Positions 5,679-14,247 of a stretch of DNA of 23,251 bases are shown here, one piece after another. The DNA lies in assembly GCA_937993755.1 (NCBI GenBank), contig CALKMA010000029.1, forward strand, positions 1-23,251. The letters run 5' to 3'. Origin of the DNA: HGM13233 sp900762805. GTDB taxonomy: Bacteria > Bacillota > Clostridia > Oscillospirales > Ruminococcaceae. The stretch's first letter is position 1, and each line of letters starts with the position of its first letter. The notes below the pieces were generated by a model. The model saw nothing but the letters and a program-made list of their open reading frames with translations, did not search any database and was not told where the DNA came from. A program made the translations under genes and the position numbers.

Positions 5679-7478
5679 ATGAACAACTCGCAAACCTCGT
5701 TATCCCATGAAGCAGTGCCGGCGGCCGGCCAGAAAACGCCGGCGGGTGCTGTACCCTTTTCCGGCGCTGATCCCGCGCAGAGCAGCAAGTGCGCAGCCCA
5801 CAACTGCTGCGCGACAGAAGCACCTGACTGCCATGCAGAAACGGCTCAGCCGGACGAATACATGCCCGACCGCACCCTTGATACAGACAAAACCGCAAAG
5901 ACCGCAGCTGAAGCCCCCGGCGGCCGCGCTGATCTGCAAGGCAGCGCGCCCGACGGCAGATATCCGCCTGTTTTCAGACAAACGGCGGCCCGCCGCTCCA
6001 TCCCCTACCCCGCTGACCGGCGCGACAGCACATTCGCCCTTATCTTTTTGCTGCTCGGTGTGCTCTGTCCTTTCTTGTACCTTGGCTTTGACAAGCTGCT
6101 GGGCAAAGCCGTCTGGCTGCTTGGTCTGTTGGCGGCGCTGGCCGGCTACGCACGGGCCTTCCGTGTCAAGCCCAGCCGCTGGGCGCTCCTCCTGCTCGTC
6201 ATCACGGCTGCCCTGAGCGCACAGTATGCTTTTATCTCATTCAGCGCCGTGACGCTGCTCTGCGGCCCCATGCTGGCGGTGCTGCTGCCCCTGACGGCGA
6301 CGGCTCTGTTTGACACCGGGCTTGACCTCAGCGGCCGTCATACGGTATTCGACTATCTGAACGCCGCTTTTGTGCGGCCCTTCAGCAATCTGGGCGCCAT
6401 TTTTCGCTGCCGCAGCGGCAAGCGCGGCAACTTCAAGGTGCTGGCCGGTCTGCTTATCGCCTTTCCGTTCTTTGCGGCGGCGGTGCTGCTACTGGGGTCG
6501 GACGCCGCCTTCAGCGCGCTGCTGTCACGGCTGTTTGCCCGCGCCGCCATGGAGCGTCTGCCGGGAGATATCGCCCGCGCCCTGTTTGGCGCGCTGATCA
6601 GCGTCTACCTGTTCGGTATGGCCTACGGCGCGCGCTGTACCCGCGGCTTCGGCATCACCGGCGAGCGGGCTGACCGCATCAACGAAAGCATGAAGCGTCT
6701 GCCGCAGGCAACGGCCGTTACGGCGCTCGCCGCCCTCGCAGCGCTCTATCTTTTCTATCTCAGCACACAGCTTATCTATCTGGTGTCGGCCTTCCGCTCG
6801 GTGCTGCCGGCCGGCTACGGGTTAGCAGAATATGCGCGGGCCGGCTTCTTTGAGTTATGCCTCGTCGCCTTTATGAACATACTGCTGACAGCCGGCGTGC
6901 GCGCCTTTACATCGCCGTCGCAGGCTGTCAAGTGGCTGGCGACCGGCATCCTCCTGTTCAGCCTCATCCTCTGCGGAACGGTGACCGCCAAGATCTTCCT
7001 TTACATCGGTTCATGGGGGCTGACTATGCTGCGGCTGATGGCGCTGTTCGCCGTGGCCGTTATCGCGCTGACGCTGGCGGGGCTGCTTTACAGCCTGCAC
7101 ACCGGCAGGACGACGGCACGCTTTGTGCTGGCCTGCGCTGCCATCCTGCTGCTGGCCTTTGTGTGGAGCGACCCCGATTATCAGATCGCGCGCTATAATC
7201 TTGCCAAATATCAGAGCTGCGCGCACCAAAGCCTTGATACCGACTATCTCGTTTATACGCTGGAGGGCCGCGCCTACACGGTGCTGCTGCCCTATCTCGA
7301 CGCACACGAGGAAACGCTGGGCGTCAGCTACCGCACCGGCGAAAGCAGCGACCAGCTGCTTTCACTGCTGGAGCAGGACGCACGCGCCGGCGGCTTTTGG
7401 GAAAGCCCCTGGCGCTGGAATCTCGGCCATCGGATCGGGGTGCAGGCAGTGCGAACCTATCTGGGCCGGCCGAGGTAA
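5679..7478 (+). CDS. DUF4173/DUF4153-type polytopic membrane protein
   Basis: The ATG at 5679 follows AAAGGAG. The 599-aa product has a soluble, Ala/Pro-rich N-terminus of about 115 residues with several cysteines, low in conservation signals. About ten hydrophobic segments follow between residues 120 and 490, then a soluble C-terminus of about 110 residues. The stretch YARAGFFELCLVAFMNI in the second half is the pattern I associate with DUF4173 (DUF4153-like) proteins of Firmicutes, as is the DYQIARYNLAKYQS tract after the last membrane segment. No catalytic motif is seen and the function of the family is unknown; membrane location is safe. It has its own promoter and shares a bidirectional terminator with the convergent phosphorylase gene. 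Confidence 0.85.
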   Translation: MNNSQTSLSHEAVPAAGQKTPAGAVPFSGADPAQSSKCAAHNCCATEAPDCHAETAQPDEYMPDRTLDTDKTAKTAAEAPGGRADLQGSAPDGRYPPVFRQTAARRSIPYPADRRDSTFALIFLLLGVLCPFLYLGFDKLLGKAVWLLGLLAALAGYARAFRVKPSRWALLLLVITAALSAQYAFISFSAVTLLCGPMLAVLLPLTATALFDTGLDLSGRHTVFDYLNAAFVRPFSNLGAIFRCRSGKRGNFKVLAGLLIAFPFFAAAVLLLGSDAAFSALLSRLFARAAMERLPGDIARALFGALISVYLFGMAYGARCTRGFGITGERADRINESMKRLPQATAVTALAALAALYLFYLSTQLIYLVSAFRSVLPAGYGLAEYARAGFFELCLVAFMNILLTAGVRAFTSPSQAVKWLATGILLFSLILCGTVTAKIFLYIGSWGLTMLRLMALFAVAVIALTLAGLLYSLHTGRTTARFVLACAAILLLAFVWSDPDYQIARYNLAKYQSCAHQSLDTDYLVYTLEGRAYTVLLPYLDAHEETLGVSYRTGESSDQLLSLLEQDARAGGFWESPWRWNLGHRIGVQAVRTYLGRPR

Positions 7479-7850
7479 AGATAATTGCCGCAGGAGAGAA
7501 CCAAACGGCTCTCTCCGGCGGCGATCGGATACCCTCCTGTTGACAGCCGGGTCCGCGGGCAGAAGAAGCGGTGCAGCCTATTCCTATGAAACCGGTGAAT
7601 TTCTGCCGGCGGGCGGCATTTTCCAAGCGGGGCGTCTCATGATTGGGTTCGTTTGCTCTCTGCCTGCCGCCGGTATATCTGCTTTCACGCCGGCCATGAT
7701 GTCCCGCCCTTGCCCGCGGACCAAAATAACGGGGAAGGCATCCGGGCGGCTGACCATTTATGTAACAGCCGGCGGAGCCGTAATCCATGCCGACTTCCGC
7801 TTCTGCAAAAAAGCACGGCGGGGCGCAGTAAAACAAACAAGAATAGAACC
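7479..7850. other. Intergenic region without a supported gene
   Basis: The frames open here are extensions of out-of-frame shadows and do not look like protein. A hairpin, GGAGAGAACC with GGCTCTCTCC (about 7493-7516, one mismatch), lies just after the stop codon of the membrane protein but has no T-run. Confidence 0.6.
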
Positions 7851-7878
7851 AGCGCCGGTCATCTGACCGGCGCTTTTC
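7851..7878. terminator. Bidirectional intrinsic terminator
   Basis: AGCGCCGGTC (7851-7860) and GACCGGCGCT (7865-7874) form a 10-bp stem with a 4-nt loop. It is followed by T's on the plus strand and by a T-rich tract on the minus strand. It separates the convergent genes ending at 7478 and 8011. Confidence 0.85.
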
Positions 7879-8010
7879 TGCTGTACGGTGTCATGCCGCT
7901 GTGGCCGACCCGGCGGCGCGAAGCTCACGGCTGTTTCCCAGCCGCTATAAAAAGCTCGTTTCTTTCCGATCAGAGAAAAGAAGCGCAACAGGCCGTGCCG
8001 GTCTGCCGAC

Positions 8011-8757
8011 TCATTCGGCTTCGGCAGCCGCTGCGGCCAAAGCCTCCAGCGCCGTGATGATCTCGGCGCGTTCACCGGCGGCGGCAAGCTCCGCCCCGTC
8101 CACATAATCGCCGATGGCATCGGCGGCATCGGCCTCATAGAGCACGACATTATTGAGAATGGAGGCCGTTTTCATGCCGCGGACAGCGCCGACGGTGAAC
8201 AGCGCCGCCGTTTCAAGGTCAGCGCCGATAACGCCGTAGCGCGACCATTTCCGGCAGATTCCCATCTCGCCATCGGTATAAAAGCTGTCATGGCTGCGCA
8301 CGACACCGACGCGGCAGCTGAAGCCCTGCGTTCGGGCCGCCCGGATACAGCCGTTCATCAGCTCGGTCGAGGGCACGGCCGGGAAAGCGGTCGGCGCATA
8401 GGTATTGGAGGCTCCGTCGTCCTTGACGGCGCCGCAGGCGATCAGCAGCTGACCGATGGGAATGTCGCTCTGGTAGGCGCCGGCGCTCCCGATGCGGATG
8501 GCGTGCGTGACGCCGATATTATGAAGCTCCTCGGCGGCAATGGCAGCCGAGGCTCCGCCGATGCCGGTCGAAAGCACCAGCACCGGCACCCCTTTATAGG
8601 TTCCGGCGGCGCTGCGGAATTCACGATTAAAGGCAAGCTCGCGCGCCTCGTCGAGGTGCGCCTTGACGCGGTCTATTCTTGCGGGATCACCCGGCAGAAT
8701 GGCATATCTGATGCCAAGGTCAGATGAAAGCTGGATGTGGGGCTGAAGCTCCGGCAT
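8011..8757 (-). CDS. Nucleoside phosphorylase (uridine phosphorylase-like)
   Basis: The enzyme splits a nucleoside with phosphate into free base and (deoxy)ribose-1-phosphate, part of nucleoside salvage in the cytoplasm. The 248-aa length is normal for the PNP/UDP family. Visible family motifs are the phosphate-binding GDPARID near the N-terminus, STGIGGASAAIAAEEL, IRIGSAGAYQ, RSHDSFYTD, and GADLETAALFTVGAVRG, which corresponds to the Met-Glu-Ser/Thr nucleoside-binding motif. The DSFY stretch and overall pattern favour uridine phosphorylase over DeoD, but the base specificity is not certain. The start at 8757 has GGAGG upstream. It ends in an Ala/Glu-rich tail. It is divergent from the deacylase gene at 8896. 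Confidence 0.9.
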   Translation of the reverse strand: MPELQPHIQLSSDLGIRYAILPGDPARIDRVKAHLDEARELAFNREFRSAAGTYKGVPVLVLSTGIGGASAAIAAEELHNIGVTHAIRIGSAGAYQSDIPIGQLLIACGAVKDDGASNTYAPTAFPAVPSTELMNGCIRAARTQGFSCRVGVVRSHDSFYTDGEMGICRKWSRYGVIGADLETAALFTVGAVRGMKTASILNNVVLYEADAADAIGDYVDGAELAAAGERAEIITALEALAAAAAEAE

Positions 8758-8838
8758 ATGGCAGTTCCTCCGTTGATGTTGATGCTATCACTATATCACA
8801 TTTTGCGCCGCCTTGCAATCGTGCGGGGTTGACGCCGA

Positions 8839-8847
8839 TGCTATAAT
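8839..8847 (+). promoter_or_regulatory. Extended -10 promoter for the deacylase gene
   Basis: TG, one base, then TATAAT (8842-8847) forms an extended -10 element. No good -35 is found at 16-18 bp, which is acceptable for this promoter class. It lies about 50 bp upstream of the start at 8896. Confidence 0.6.
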
Positions 8848-8895
8848 TGAGGAAAAGACCGCGCCGGTACAGCCGGCCCCTTTCAGGAGGCATAT

Positions 8896-9375
8896 ATGAA
8901 AAAAGCCGAGGACAAGACCAATGCCGTCCGGCTGCTTGAGCAGAAAAGGCTGACCTTCACACTCCACACCTATGCGCCCGACAGAGCGCTCAGCGGGCAG
9001 GAGGTCGCAGCCGTGCTGGGGCAGGACCCTGAAACTGTTTTCAAAACGTTGGTCACGGTCGGCCGGTCGGGCGGACACTATGTTTTCATGGTGCCGGTCT
9101 GTCATGAGCTGGATCTGAAAAAAGCGGCAGCCGCGGTCGGAGAAAAGAGCATCGCTATGATAAAGGACAAAGAGCTGCTTCCGCTGACCGGCTACATCCA
9201 CGGCGGCTGCTCCCCCATCGGCATGAAAAAGGCTTTTCCCACCGTCATCGACGAAACGGCGCAGCTTTTTGACGCCATCCTGTTCAGCGGTGGACGCATC
9301 GGCCTGCAGGTGGAGATGAGCGTTGGCGAGCTGGCCGGGGCGCTATCTTTTAAGCTGGCCGACATCACCGGGTAG
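8896..9375 (+). CDS. ybaK: YbaK/EbsC-type aminoacyl-tRNA deacylase
   Basis: Proteins of this family hydrolyse mischarged Cys-tRNA(Pro) and related errors, acting in trans to prolyl-tRNA synthetase. The product is 159 aa, the usual length for a free-standing YbaK. Visible features are the N-terminal NAVRLLEQKRLTFTLHTY, the lysine-bearing ETVFKTLVT block that holds the functionally important Lys, and the conserved GYIHGGCSPIGMKKAFPT followed by VIDETA. Catalysis in the family does not use a classical residue triad. The ATG at 8896 follows AGGAGG. It is a single gene with an extended -10 promoter. Confidence 0.95.
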   Translation: MKKAEDKTNAVRLLEQKRLTFTLHTYAPDRALSGQEVAAVLGQDPETVFKTLVTVGRSGGHYVFMVPVCHELDLKKAAAAVGEKSIAMIKDKELLPLTGYIHGGCSPIGMKKAFPTVIDETAQLFDAILFSGGRIGLQVEMSVGELAGALSFKLADITG

Positions 9376-9682
9376 AGCGGTCTCCGACCGGGCGGGGCAT
9401 AGACAAAGCCCTGCATCCAAGCGAAAGCCGACGTCTTGACCTGCGGAAGCGGCCCGCTTGGATGCTCGACAGAACAAGATTATCCTGCTGCGGCCCGCCG
9501 GCCGCAGCAGAGCAAAACGCCGCAAAAAAGCACCCTTTCCGATAGCGAGTGGGCGTAAAACAGTTAACAGCTACAGCTTGATGTATTTGTGCCGCTGTCG
9601 CTATTCTTGCGTCATATTCTGTTATGTGATAACATGGAAGCAAAGAGATACAAATGGAAATTTAGCAAAGGCGTGTGATTGT
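9376..9682. other. Intergenic region with two inverted repeats and a GC shift
   Basis: GCATCCAAGCG (9413-9423) is perfectly complementary to CGCTTGGATGC (9455-9465) with a 31-nt gap. CTGCTGCGGCC (9485-9495) and GGCCGCAGCAG (9500-9510) form a perfect 11-bp hairpin. Neither has a convincing plus-strand T-run. From about 9560 the composition changes abruptly from GC-rich to AT-rich. No gene is supported before 9683. Confidence 0.6.
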
Positions 9683-9895
9683 ATGGTTATCTTGGGCAGT
9701 ATCTTTTTATTGCTTGTTGGAGTACTGATGTTATGTTTCCCTGATGTGGTATATAGCATTACAGAAAGCTGGAAGTCTGATGCTTCCAGTGAACCCTCTG
9801 GATTATATAAGATATATAAGATACATATCTGTATTGGTGGTATTCTCGGCTTCTTAGCAGGCAGTGCAGGTATAATTGTCAGTTTTGTTCTGTAA
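9683..9895 (+). CDS. Small two-helix membrane protein, DUF6199-like, 70 aa
   Basis: The product has a first membrane helix MVILGSIFLLLVGVLMLCFP, a polar connector with ITESWKS and SSEPSGLY, and a second helix after the charged KIYKIH. The pattern (membrane helix, FP, ITESWKS, EPS, helix with GG) is one I associate with DUF6199-like proteins. The ATG at 9683 is chosen because the first helix begins there; the Shine-Dalgarno sequence is weak (AAAGG about 12 nt away), and longer in-frame readings upstream have unlikely composition. It is much more AT-rich than both neighbours, a sign of recent acquisition. Function unknown. Confidence 0.65.
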   Translation: MVILGSIFLLLVGVLMLCFPDVVYSITESWKSDASSEPSGLYKIYKIHICIGGILGFLAGSAGIIVSFVL

Positions 9896-10055
9896 ATTCC
9901 GGTTTTTCGAGCAGATACAAGAGCGCACTTTTATACGGGATAAGTCCAGTATATGTGCTCTGTGAGGCTGAACGCCCCGAACGCCTGCGTGTTCTATCAC
10001 TGTGCTACGAGCAAGGGATTACACCCCTTCCGCCGCTAAAGCGGCTATTCCCTTA
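9896..10055 (+). other. Structured AT-rich intergenic segment
   Basis: Several nested inverted repeats are packed here. GAGC (9921-9924) pairs with GCTC (9957-9960), enclosing TATAC (9932-9936) against GTATA (9949-9953). AAGGG (10013-10017) can pair with CCCTT at 10025-10029 or at 10049-10053. GCCGCT (10032-10037) pairs with AGCGGC (10040-10045). Together with the terminator that follows it could be the 3' end of a transcript or a small RNA. I find no promoter and do not recognise an RNA family. Confidence 0.35.
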
Positions 10056-10097
10056 ATGTAAAAGGCGTGACCTTTTTATTGGTCACGCCTTTTACAT
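10056..10097. terminator. Strong bidirectional intrinsic terminator
   Basis: ATGTAAAAGGCGTGACC (10056-10072) and its exact complement (10081-10097) form a 17-bp stem with an 8-nt loop. The A-rich and T-rich stem edges let it work on both strands. It closes the plus-strand unit from 9683 and the minus-strand phosphatase gene. Confidence 0.9.
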
Positions 10098-10158
10098 ATT
10101 TTACTGTCTTACGAACAGCGCCCGGTAGAAAGCTTTGTCCTTTCGGCGCCGCGGCGCG

Positions 10159-11046
10159 TCAGAAGTTGAGCTTTTTGAAAAGAAAGGGATAGATCCCCAT
10201 GCCAATAACCAGCAGCAGGAAATAGCGCAGAAAGTTAAACAGAAGCGTGGCGGGAAACAGCGCCTTGAGGCCGAGCCTGACGCCGAACAGCAGCGCCAGC
10301 CCCAGCGCCAGGCGGAGGCACCGCTTCCAGACCGGCACACCCTTGGTCTCGAACTGCACATAGCGGTCCTCAAAGGCCACGGCGGCGATAAAGCCGATCA
10401 GCGAGCCGAGCGACTTCATGGTATCATCGCACCCGGCGAAGGCAAGCGTGAACAGTGCAACGGCGCCGCCGAAAAGAAGATAGACCCTGAAGCGGGCCTT
10501 GCCCGAAAAACGGTCAAGCAGCCGGCAGAGCAGCAGCGAAAAGCCAATGCCCTCGATCCAGCCGGCAACGACGTCTGTGGGCCAATGCACCCCCACCACC
10601 ATGCGGCTGAGACCAACGGCGAGAATGATAAAGGCCGCCGCAAAATAGCCCCATTTTTTCCGATAGGTCACAGCAGCCGAGGTGTACATGGCCCCGGCCG
10701 TCTGGCTGTGGCCGCTGGGGAAGGAATAGGAGTAGCGGTAGCCGGTCGGCGAGCTGGCCGTTTCCAGCTCGGCCGCAAGCTTACTGTCGGTATGGATGCC
10801 GGGGTAACCGATGGGGCGCTCGATGCGGAAAATGTCCTTGAGCGCGCCGTTGGTGCAGGTCGTGAACAGCGTAATAAAGCCGATGCGCTCACCCGCCTGC
10901 TTGTTGATGCACCAATAAACAGCCGCCATCAGCACGATGCAGACCGTTTCACTGCCGAGGTGGGTGATAAGCTTAAAGAAGCCGCTGAGCGGCTCAAGCA
11001 GCCGCTGGACAAACATCATGACGTCCGGCTCAAACGAAAAAATCAT
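10159..11046 (-). CDS. PAP2-family membrane phosphatase
   Basis: PAP2 enzymes remove phosphate from lipid phosphates such as undecaprenyl pyrophosphate or phosphatidic acid at the membrane. All three family signatures are present in order: KDIFRIERP (motif 1, K-x6-RP form), SFPSGHSQ (motif 2, with the catalytic His), and SRMVVGVHWPTDVV (motif 3, SR-x5-H-x3-D). The 295-aa product has about eight hydrophobic segments, including a long hydrophobic C-terminal part beyond the PAP2 core. The ATG at 11046 follows GAGGAG. The exact substrate is not readable from sequence. It stands alone downstream of spoIVA in the same direction, with a terminator between them. Confidence 0.92.
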   Translation of the reverse strand: MIFSFEPDVMMFVQRLLEPLSGFFKLITHLGSETVCIVLMAAVYWCINKQAGERIGFITLFTTCTNGALKDIFRIERPIGYPGIHTDSKLAAELETASSPTGYRYSYSFPSGHSQTAGAMYTSAAVTYRKKWGYFAAAFIILAVGLSRMVVGVHWPTDVVAGWIEGIGFSLLLCRLLDRFSGKARFRVYLLFGGAVALFTLAFAGCDDTMKSLGSLIGFIAAVAFEDRYVQFETKGVPVWKRCLRLALGLALLFGVRLGLKALFPATLLFNFLRYFLLLVIGMGIYPFLFKKLNF

Positions 11047-11141
11047 AGACAGTCTCCTCTGTTTTTTCTCATTTTAACACGCTGCATGGCGGTTTGCAAC
11101 CTCCGTGCGTCTTTATCCGCACCGCCCGCACAATACACATA

Positions 11142-11180
11142 CCGGCAGCCCCCAGGACCAAAGCCTCAGGGAGCTGCCGG
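11142..11180 (-). terminator. Putative terminator downstream of spoIVA
   Basis: CCGGCAGC (11142-11149) and GCTGCCGG (11173-11180) form an 8-bp outer stem that can continue inward through an imperfect CCC/GGG part. The T-run is poor on the minus strand (TATGTGTATTGTG) and better on the plus strand. Confidence 0.6.
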
Positions 11181-11219
11181 ATATTTTATATCGGTGACAA
11201 TCGTCGGCGGCGCCGTGTT

Positions 11220-12698
11220 TCACAGAATGATGCAGACAAGCCCGCCGCAGCCGTCGTTGATGATGCGCTCCAGCGTCTCCTGCAGCTTCATGCGCGCGTC
11301 GGCCGGCATACGGTAGAGCTTATTCTGCAGCCCCTCATTGACCAGCTCGTTGAGTGATTTGCCGAAGATGTTCGACTGCCAGATGCCGATGGGGTTGGCT
11401 TCAAAATCCTTGAGCAGCGACATGACCAGCTCCTCCGACTGCCGTTCACTGCCGACGATGGGCGCGATCTCGGTGGTGATATTGGCCCGCAGCATATGGA
11501 TGGAGGGTGCCGAGGCGCACAGCTTGACGCCGTACTTGCCGCCCTGACGGACGATCTCCGGCTCCTCCAGATGCAGCTCGTCGATGCCGGGCATCACGAT
11601 GCCGTAGCCGGTCGCCTCGACCTCGGCCAGAGCCCCCTCTATCTTCTGATAGCAGCGCTTGATGCGCACCAGATCGAGGATGCAGGGCATGAGCGACGAT
11701 TCGTCGGCGATCGCAAGACCGGTCATTTCGCCCAGCACGCGGTAGAAAAGCTCCGGGCGCAGCGCCACGGTCAGCAGCACACTGCCGGTACCGAGGTCGG
11801 CGCGTGTCTTGACGGCCGATTCGATGTGCTCGCAGGCCGTCAGGCTGCCCAGCTGCCGGCTGACATCGCTCATACGCTCGACCTCGCCCGCGTATCGGCA
11901 GACGGCCTCGTATACCGAGCCCTTGAGCCAGTGGTCGCGCGGCAGCAAGCCGAGCCAGCGCGGCATGCGGATGGCGATCTCCCGCACCGGAAATTCGTTG
12001 GTCACCGTTGAAAGGATCTCCGTGATCCTCTCCTCGGTCAGCGTCAGACAATTGACCGGGATAACCGGCACGCCGTACTCCCCGGACAACGCCGCCGCCA
12101 GCGCCTGTGCCTCATCGCTGTAGGGATCGGTGCAGTTGAGCACCACGACAAACGGCTTGTGTATCTCCTTCAGCTCGCTGACGACACGGCGCTCGGCGTC
12201 AAGATAGTCGGCGCGCGGGATGTTGCTGATGCTGCCGTCTGTCGTAACGACGATGCCGATGGTTGAATGCTCGGCAATGACCTTACGGGTGCCGGTCTCA
12301 GCCGCCACCTCGAAGGGTACCTGCTGCTCGAACCACGGCGAAGCGATCATGCGCGGCTGCCCGCTCTCGACATAGCCCAGTGCCGAGGGGACGATATAGC
12401 CCACGCAGTCGATCATGCGCACCCGCAGATGCACCCCGTCAGGCAGCTCGATCTCGACGGCCTCCTCCGGGATAAACTTCGGTTCGGTCGTCATGATGGT
12501 CTTGCCGGCCGACGACTGCGGCATCTCATCGACAGCGCGTGTGCGGCGGGCAGCCGCGTCGATGTTGGGGATGACCAGTGCCTCAAGAAATCTCTTGATA
12601 AAGGTCGATTTCCCCGTCCGCACCGGGCCGACCACGCCGATATAGATGTCCCCGCCCGTTCTGGCCGCTATGCTTTTGTAAATATCTTGGTTGTTCAT
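11220..12698 (-). CDS. spoIVA: Stage IV sporulation protein A (spore coat ATPase)
   Basis: SpoIVA is a mother-cell ATPase that polymerises on the forespore surface to make the coat basement layer. The product is 492 aa from the ATG at 12698, the same length as I recall for the B. subtilis protein; GAGGAG lies 6 nt upstream, so an ATG seven codons earlier is rejected. The N-terminus has TGGDIYIGVVGPVRTGKST with the Walker A motif at residues 24-31. AGKTIMTTEPKFIPEEA and RMIDCVGYIVPSALGY (Walker B/switch-like region) follow, with NCTDPY further on. The C-terminus ends GGLVCIIL. It lies 10 bp after the sipL-like gene, so the two partner proteins are co-transcribed. Confidence 0.98.
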   Translation of the reverse strand: MNNQDIYKSIAARTGGDIYIGVVGPVRTGKSTFIKRFLEALVIPNIDAAARRTRAVDEMPQSSAGKTIMTTEPKFIPEEAVEIELPDGVHLRVRMIDCVGYIVPSALGYVESGQPRMIASPWFEQQVPFEVAAETGTRKVIAEHSTIGIVVTTDGSISNIPRADYLDAERRVVSELKEIHKPFVVVLNCTDPYSDEAQALAAALSGEYGVPVIPVNCLTLTEERITEILSTVTNEFPVREIAIRMPRWLGLLPRDHWLKGSVYEAVCRYAGEVERMSDVSRQLGSLTACEHIESAVKTRADLGTGSVLLTVALRPELFYRVLGEMTGLAIADESSLMPCILDLVRIKRCYQKIEGALAEVEATGYGIVMPGIDELHLEEPEIVRQGGKYGVKLCASAPSIHMLRANITTEIAPIVGSERQSEELVMSLLKDFEANPIGIWQSNIFGKSLNELVNEGLQNKLYRMPADARMKLQETLERIINDGCGGLVCIIL

Positions 12699-12708
12699 GA
12701 TTGGCTCC

Positions 12709-14214
12709 TCACTTGACAATCGGGATGAGCAGCGTGCGGCGGCTGGCGACCGTCGGCTCGGTCAGCGCGTTGTTCTCCATGATCTCGCTGACCGCCGTGT
12801 TGTAGCGCTTGGCGATATCCCATATCTCCTCCCCCTCGGAGGCATAATAGATGGTGAGCGCCACATCGCCCGGCTGCTTTTTGGCGGCGGTGTCGGCTGT
12901 TACGGTCAGCACCGCCTGACAGCTCTGCCAGCGCGCCGCCAGGCCGTAAACGCGTCCCGCCGCCCGTGCGCGCACGCCCGCGCCGTCGGCAGCGCCGCTG
13001 CAGGCGTCGATGACGGCGCGCAGCTCAAGGTATTCGGCGTCGGGCCACGCGCCCTCCACCTCGCTTTCAGCCTCCTGTGTCAGCGTGACGGCGTCGCCGT
13101 CGGCGTCCCGCACAAGGCAGCTCAGCTCGGTCACCGCCGTGATTCGGCCGTCCTCACGCACCGAGAGCCGCACCGGCAGCGCGATGCACTCGCCCACCTG
13201 CGCCCCCGTCACCGGCTGGGTATAGTCGATATTGACGGTAAAGGGCCGTTCAAAAGGCGTCATCTCGGTCAGCAGCGAGAGCTGCCGGCGCTCGTCAGCC
13301 GTCTCATATTCCGTGGAATAGAGGTCGCTCACCAGCAAGGCCGTCTGCTGCGCCAGTACGACAGCCTCGGCCACACAGGTGAAGGAGGCCTCCAGCAGCG
13401 CGTCATCGTCGGGCGACTGGCTGATCTCCGCCGCGATGACGGTCAGCGACGGGAACACCTGATATTCCCCGTCGGGCAGCAGGTCGGCGTCAAGCTGCTC
13501 GGTAAAGGGCAGCCGGTAATCATAAGTCCTTGTAGACGGCGCATCCGGGTAGCCGACCAGCAGGTGAATGTCGATGCTGCCCTCCAGCAGAACGGCCGAG
13601 CCGGCCGTGTGTCCCCGCAGATCGGCCGAAAAGGCGTCGCAGCGCAGCACCTCGGCCGTGCCGTTCGGCTCGATCTGAAGCTGCTCGTCAACGGCAAACT
13701 GCTTGTCGGCCTGCCACGCGACGCGGCAGCAGGGCTGCTCGCTGCGGCGGACCTGAATGCCATCGCCCTCGGCGGCAGCCAGCAGCTCGGAGTCGGCATA
13801 GCCGCGCACCGTCAGCGTCAGCGAAAAGGAACCGCGGCAATCGACCTTGCGCCGGCCGGCCACGCGGCAGCTGAAAAACTGCATCCCCATGCGGACGCCG
13901 ATCAGCGCTCCCTCCTCCACCGGGCTTTTCAGCTCGAACTGGCGTGAAAAGGGCAGCTTGTATTGCACGCTGCAGACCGCCTCGCTGTCAGCCGTCAGAT
14001 AGAGGATGAGGGCCAGCACATAGCCCTCCACCGTCACCTTATTGCCCACGGCCAGCTTCTGCATCACCACCGGCGTCGGCACACACTTGAGTATCTTCTG
14101 GATCTCCGGCTTGTAGTCGGGAATGGTATATTCGCCCTCGACCGATTGCTCGGCGGCCGAGCTCCACAGCAGCTCGCTCTGCTGCACGCGGCTCGTCGTA
14201 ATATGAAAGGCCAA
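12709..14214 (-). CDS. sipL: SipL-like spore morphogenesis protein (DUF3794 and LysM)
   Basis: SipL of Clostridioides difficile binds SpoIVA through its C-terminal LysM domain and is needed to attach the coat to the forespore. This protein has the same design: a long beta-rich N-terminal and central region with DUF3794-like segments (VEGEYTIPDYKPEIQKILK, VTVEGYVLALILYL, and a second set with FTVNIDYTQPVTGAQVGE), then a C-terminal LysM-like domain (GEEIWDIAKRYNTAVSEIM, ending LLIPIVK). The start is set at a TTG (14214), 10 nt after AAGGAG; the GTG at 14223 is too close to that site and longer readings have no site, so the start is uncertain. The product is about 501 aa. Direct linkage to spoIVA strengthens the call. 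Confidence 0.88.
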   Translation of the reverse strand: MAFHITTSRVQQSELLWSSAAEQSVEGEYTIPDYKPEIQKILKCVPTPVVMQKLAVGNKVTVEGYVLALILYLTADSEAVCSVQYKLPFSRQFELKSPVEEGALIGVRMGMQFFSCRVAGRRKVDCRGSFSLTLTVRGYADSELLAAAEGDGIQVRRSEQPCCRVAWQADKQFAVDEQLQIEPNGTAEVLRCDAFSADLRGHTAGSAVLLEGSIDIHLLVGYPDAPSTRTYDYRLPFTEQLDADLLPDGEYQVFPSLTVIAAEISQSPDDDALLEASFTCVAEAVVLAQQTALLVSDLYSTEYETADERRQLSLLTEMTPFERPFTVNIDYTQPVTGAQVGECIALPVRLSVREDGRITAVTELSCLVRDADGDAVTLTQEAESEVEGAWPDAEYLELRAVIDACSGAADGAGVRARAAGRVYGLAARWQSCQAVLTVTADTAAKKQPGDVALTIYYASEGEEIWDIAKRYNTAVSEIMENNALTEPTVASRRTLLIPIVK

Positions 14215-14247
14215 TGCTGTCACGCTCCTTGCATGTAATCTGCTAAA

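Noticed and set aside
7123..7866. A 247-aa plus-strand frame reaching past the membrane-protein stop
   Set aside because: The first half overlaps the membrane protein out of frame and the remainder has no start site or protein-like pattern.
8829..8847. TTGACG as the -35 of the deacylase promoter
   Set aside because: It is only 7 bp from TATAAT; an extended -10 promoter fits better.
9896..10055. An oriT or a known structured RNA such as 6S RNA
   Set aside because: Inverted repeats are present, but no relaxase gene is nearby and no family signature could be recognised.
10135..11316. A 393-aa plus-strand reading frame
   Set aside because: It is the antisense of the PAP2 phosphatase gene. The minus strand has the three PAP2 motifs and a ribosome site.
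12691..13947. A 418-aa plus-strand reading frame, and similar long frames opposite spoIVA, sipL and the surface-protein genes
   Set aside because: High GC content leaves long open antisense frames; their Arg/His/Gln-rich composition and lack of start signals show they are not genes.
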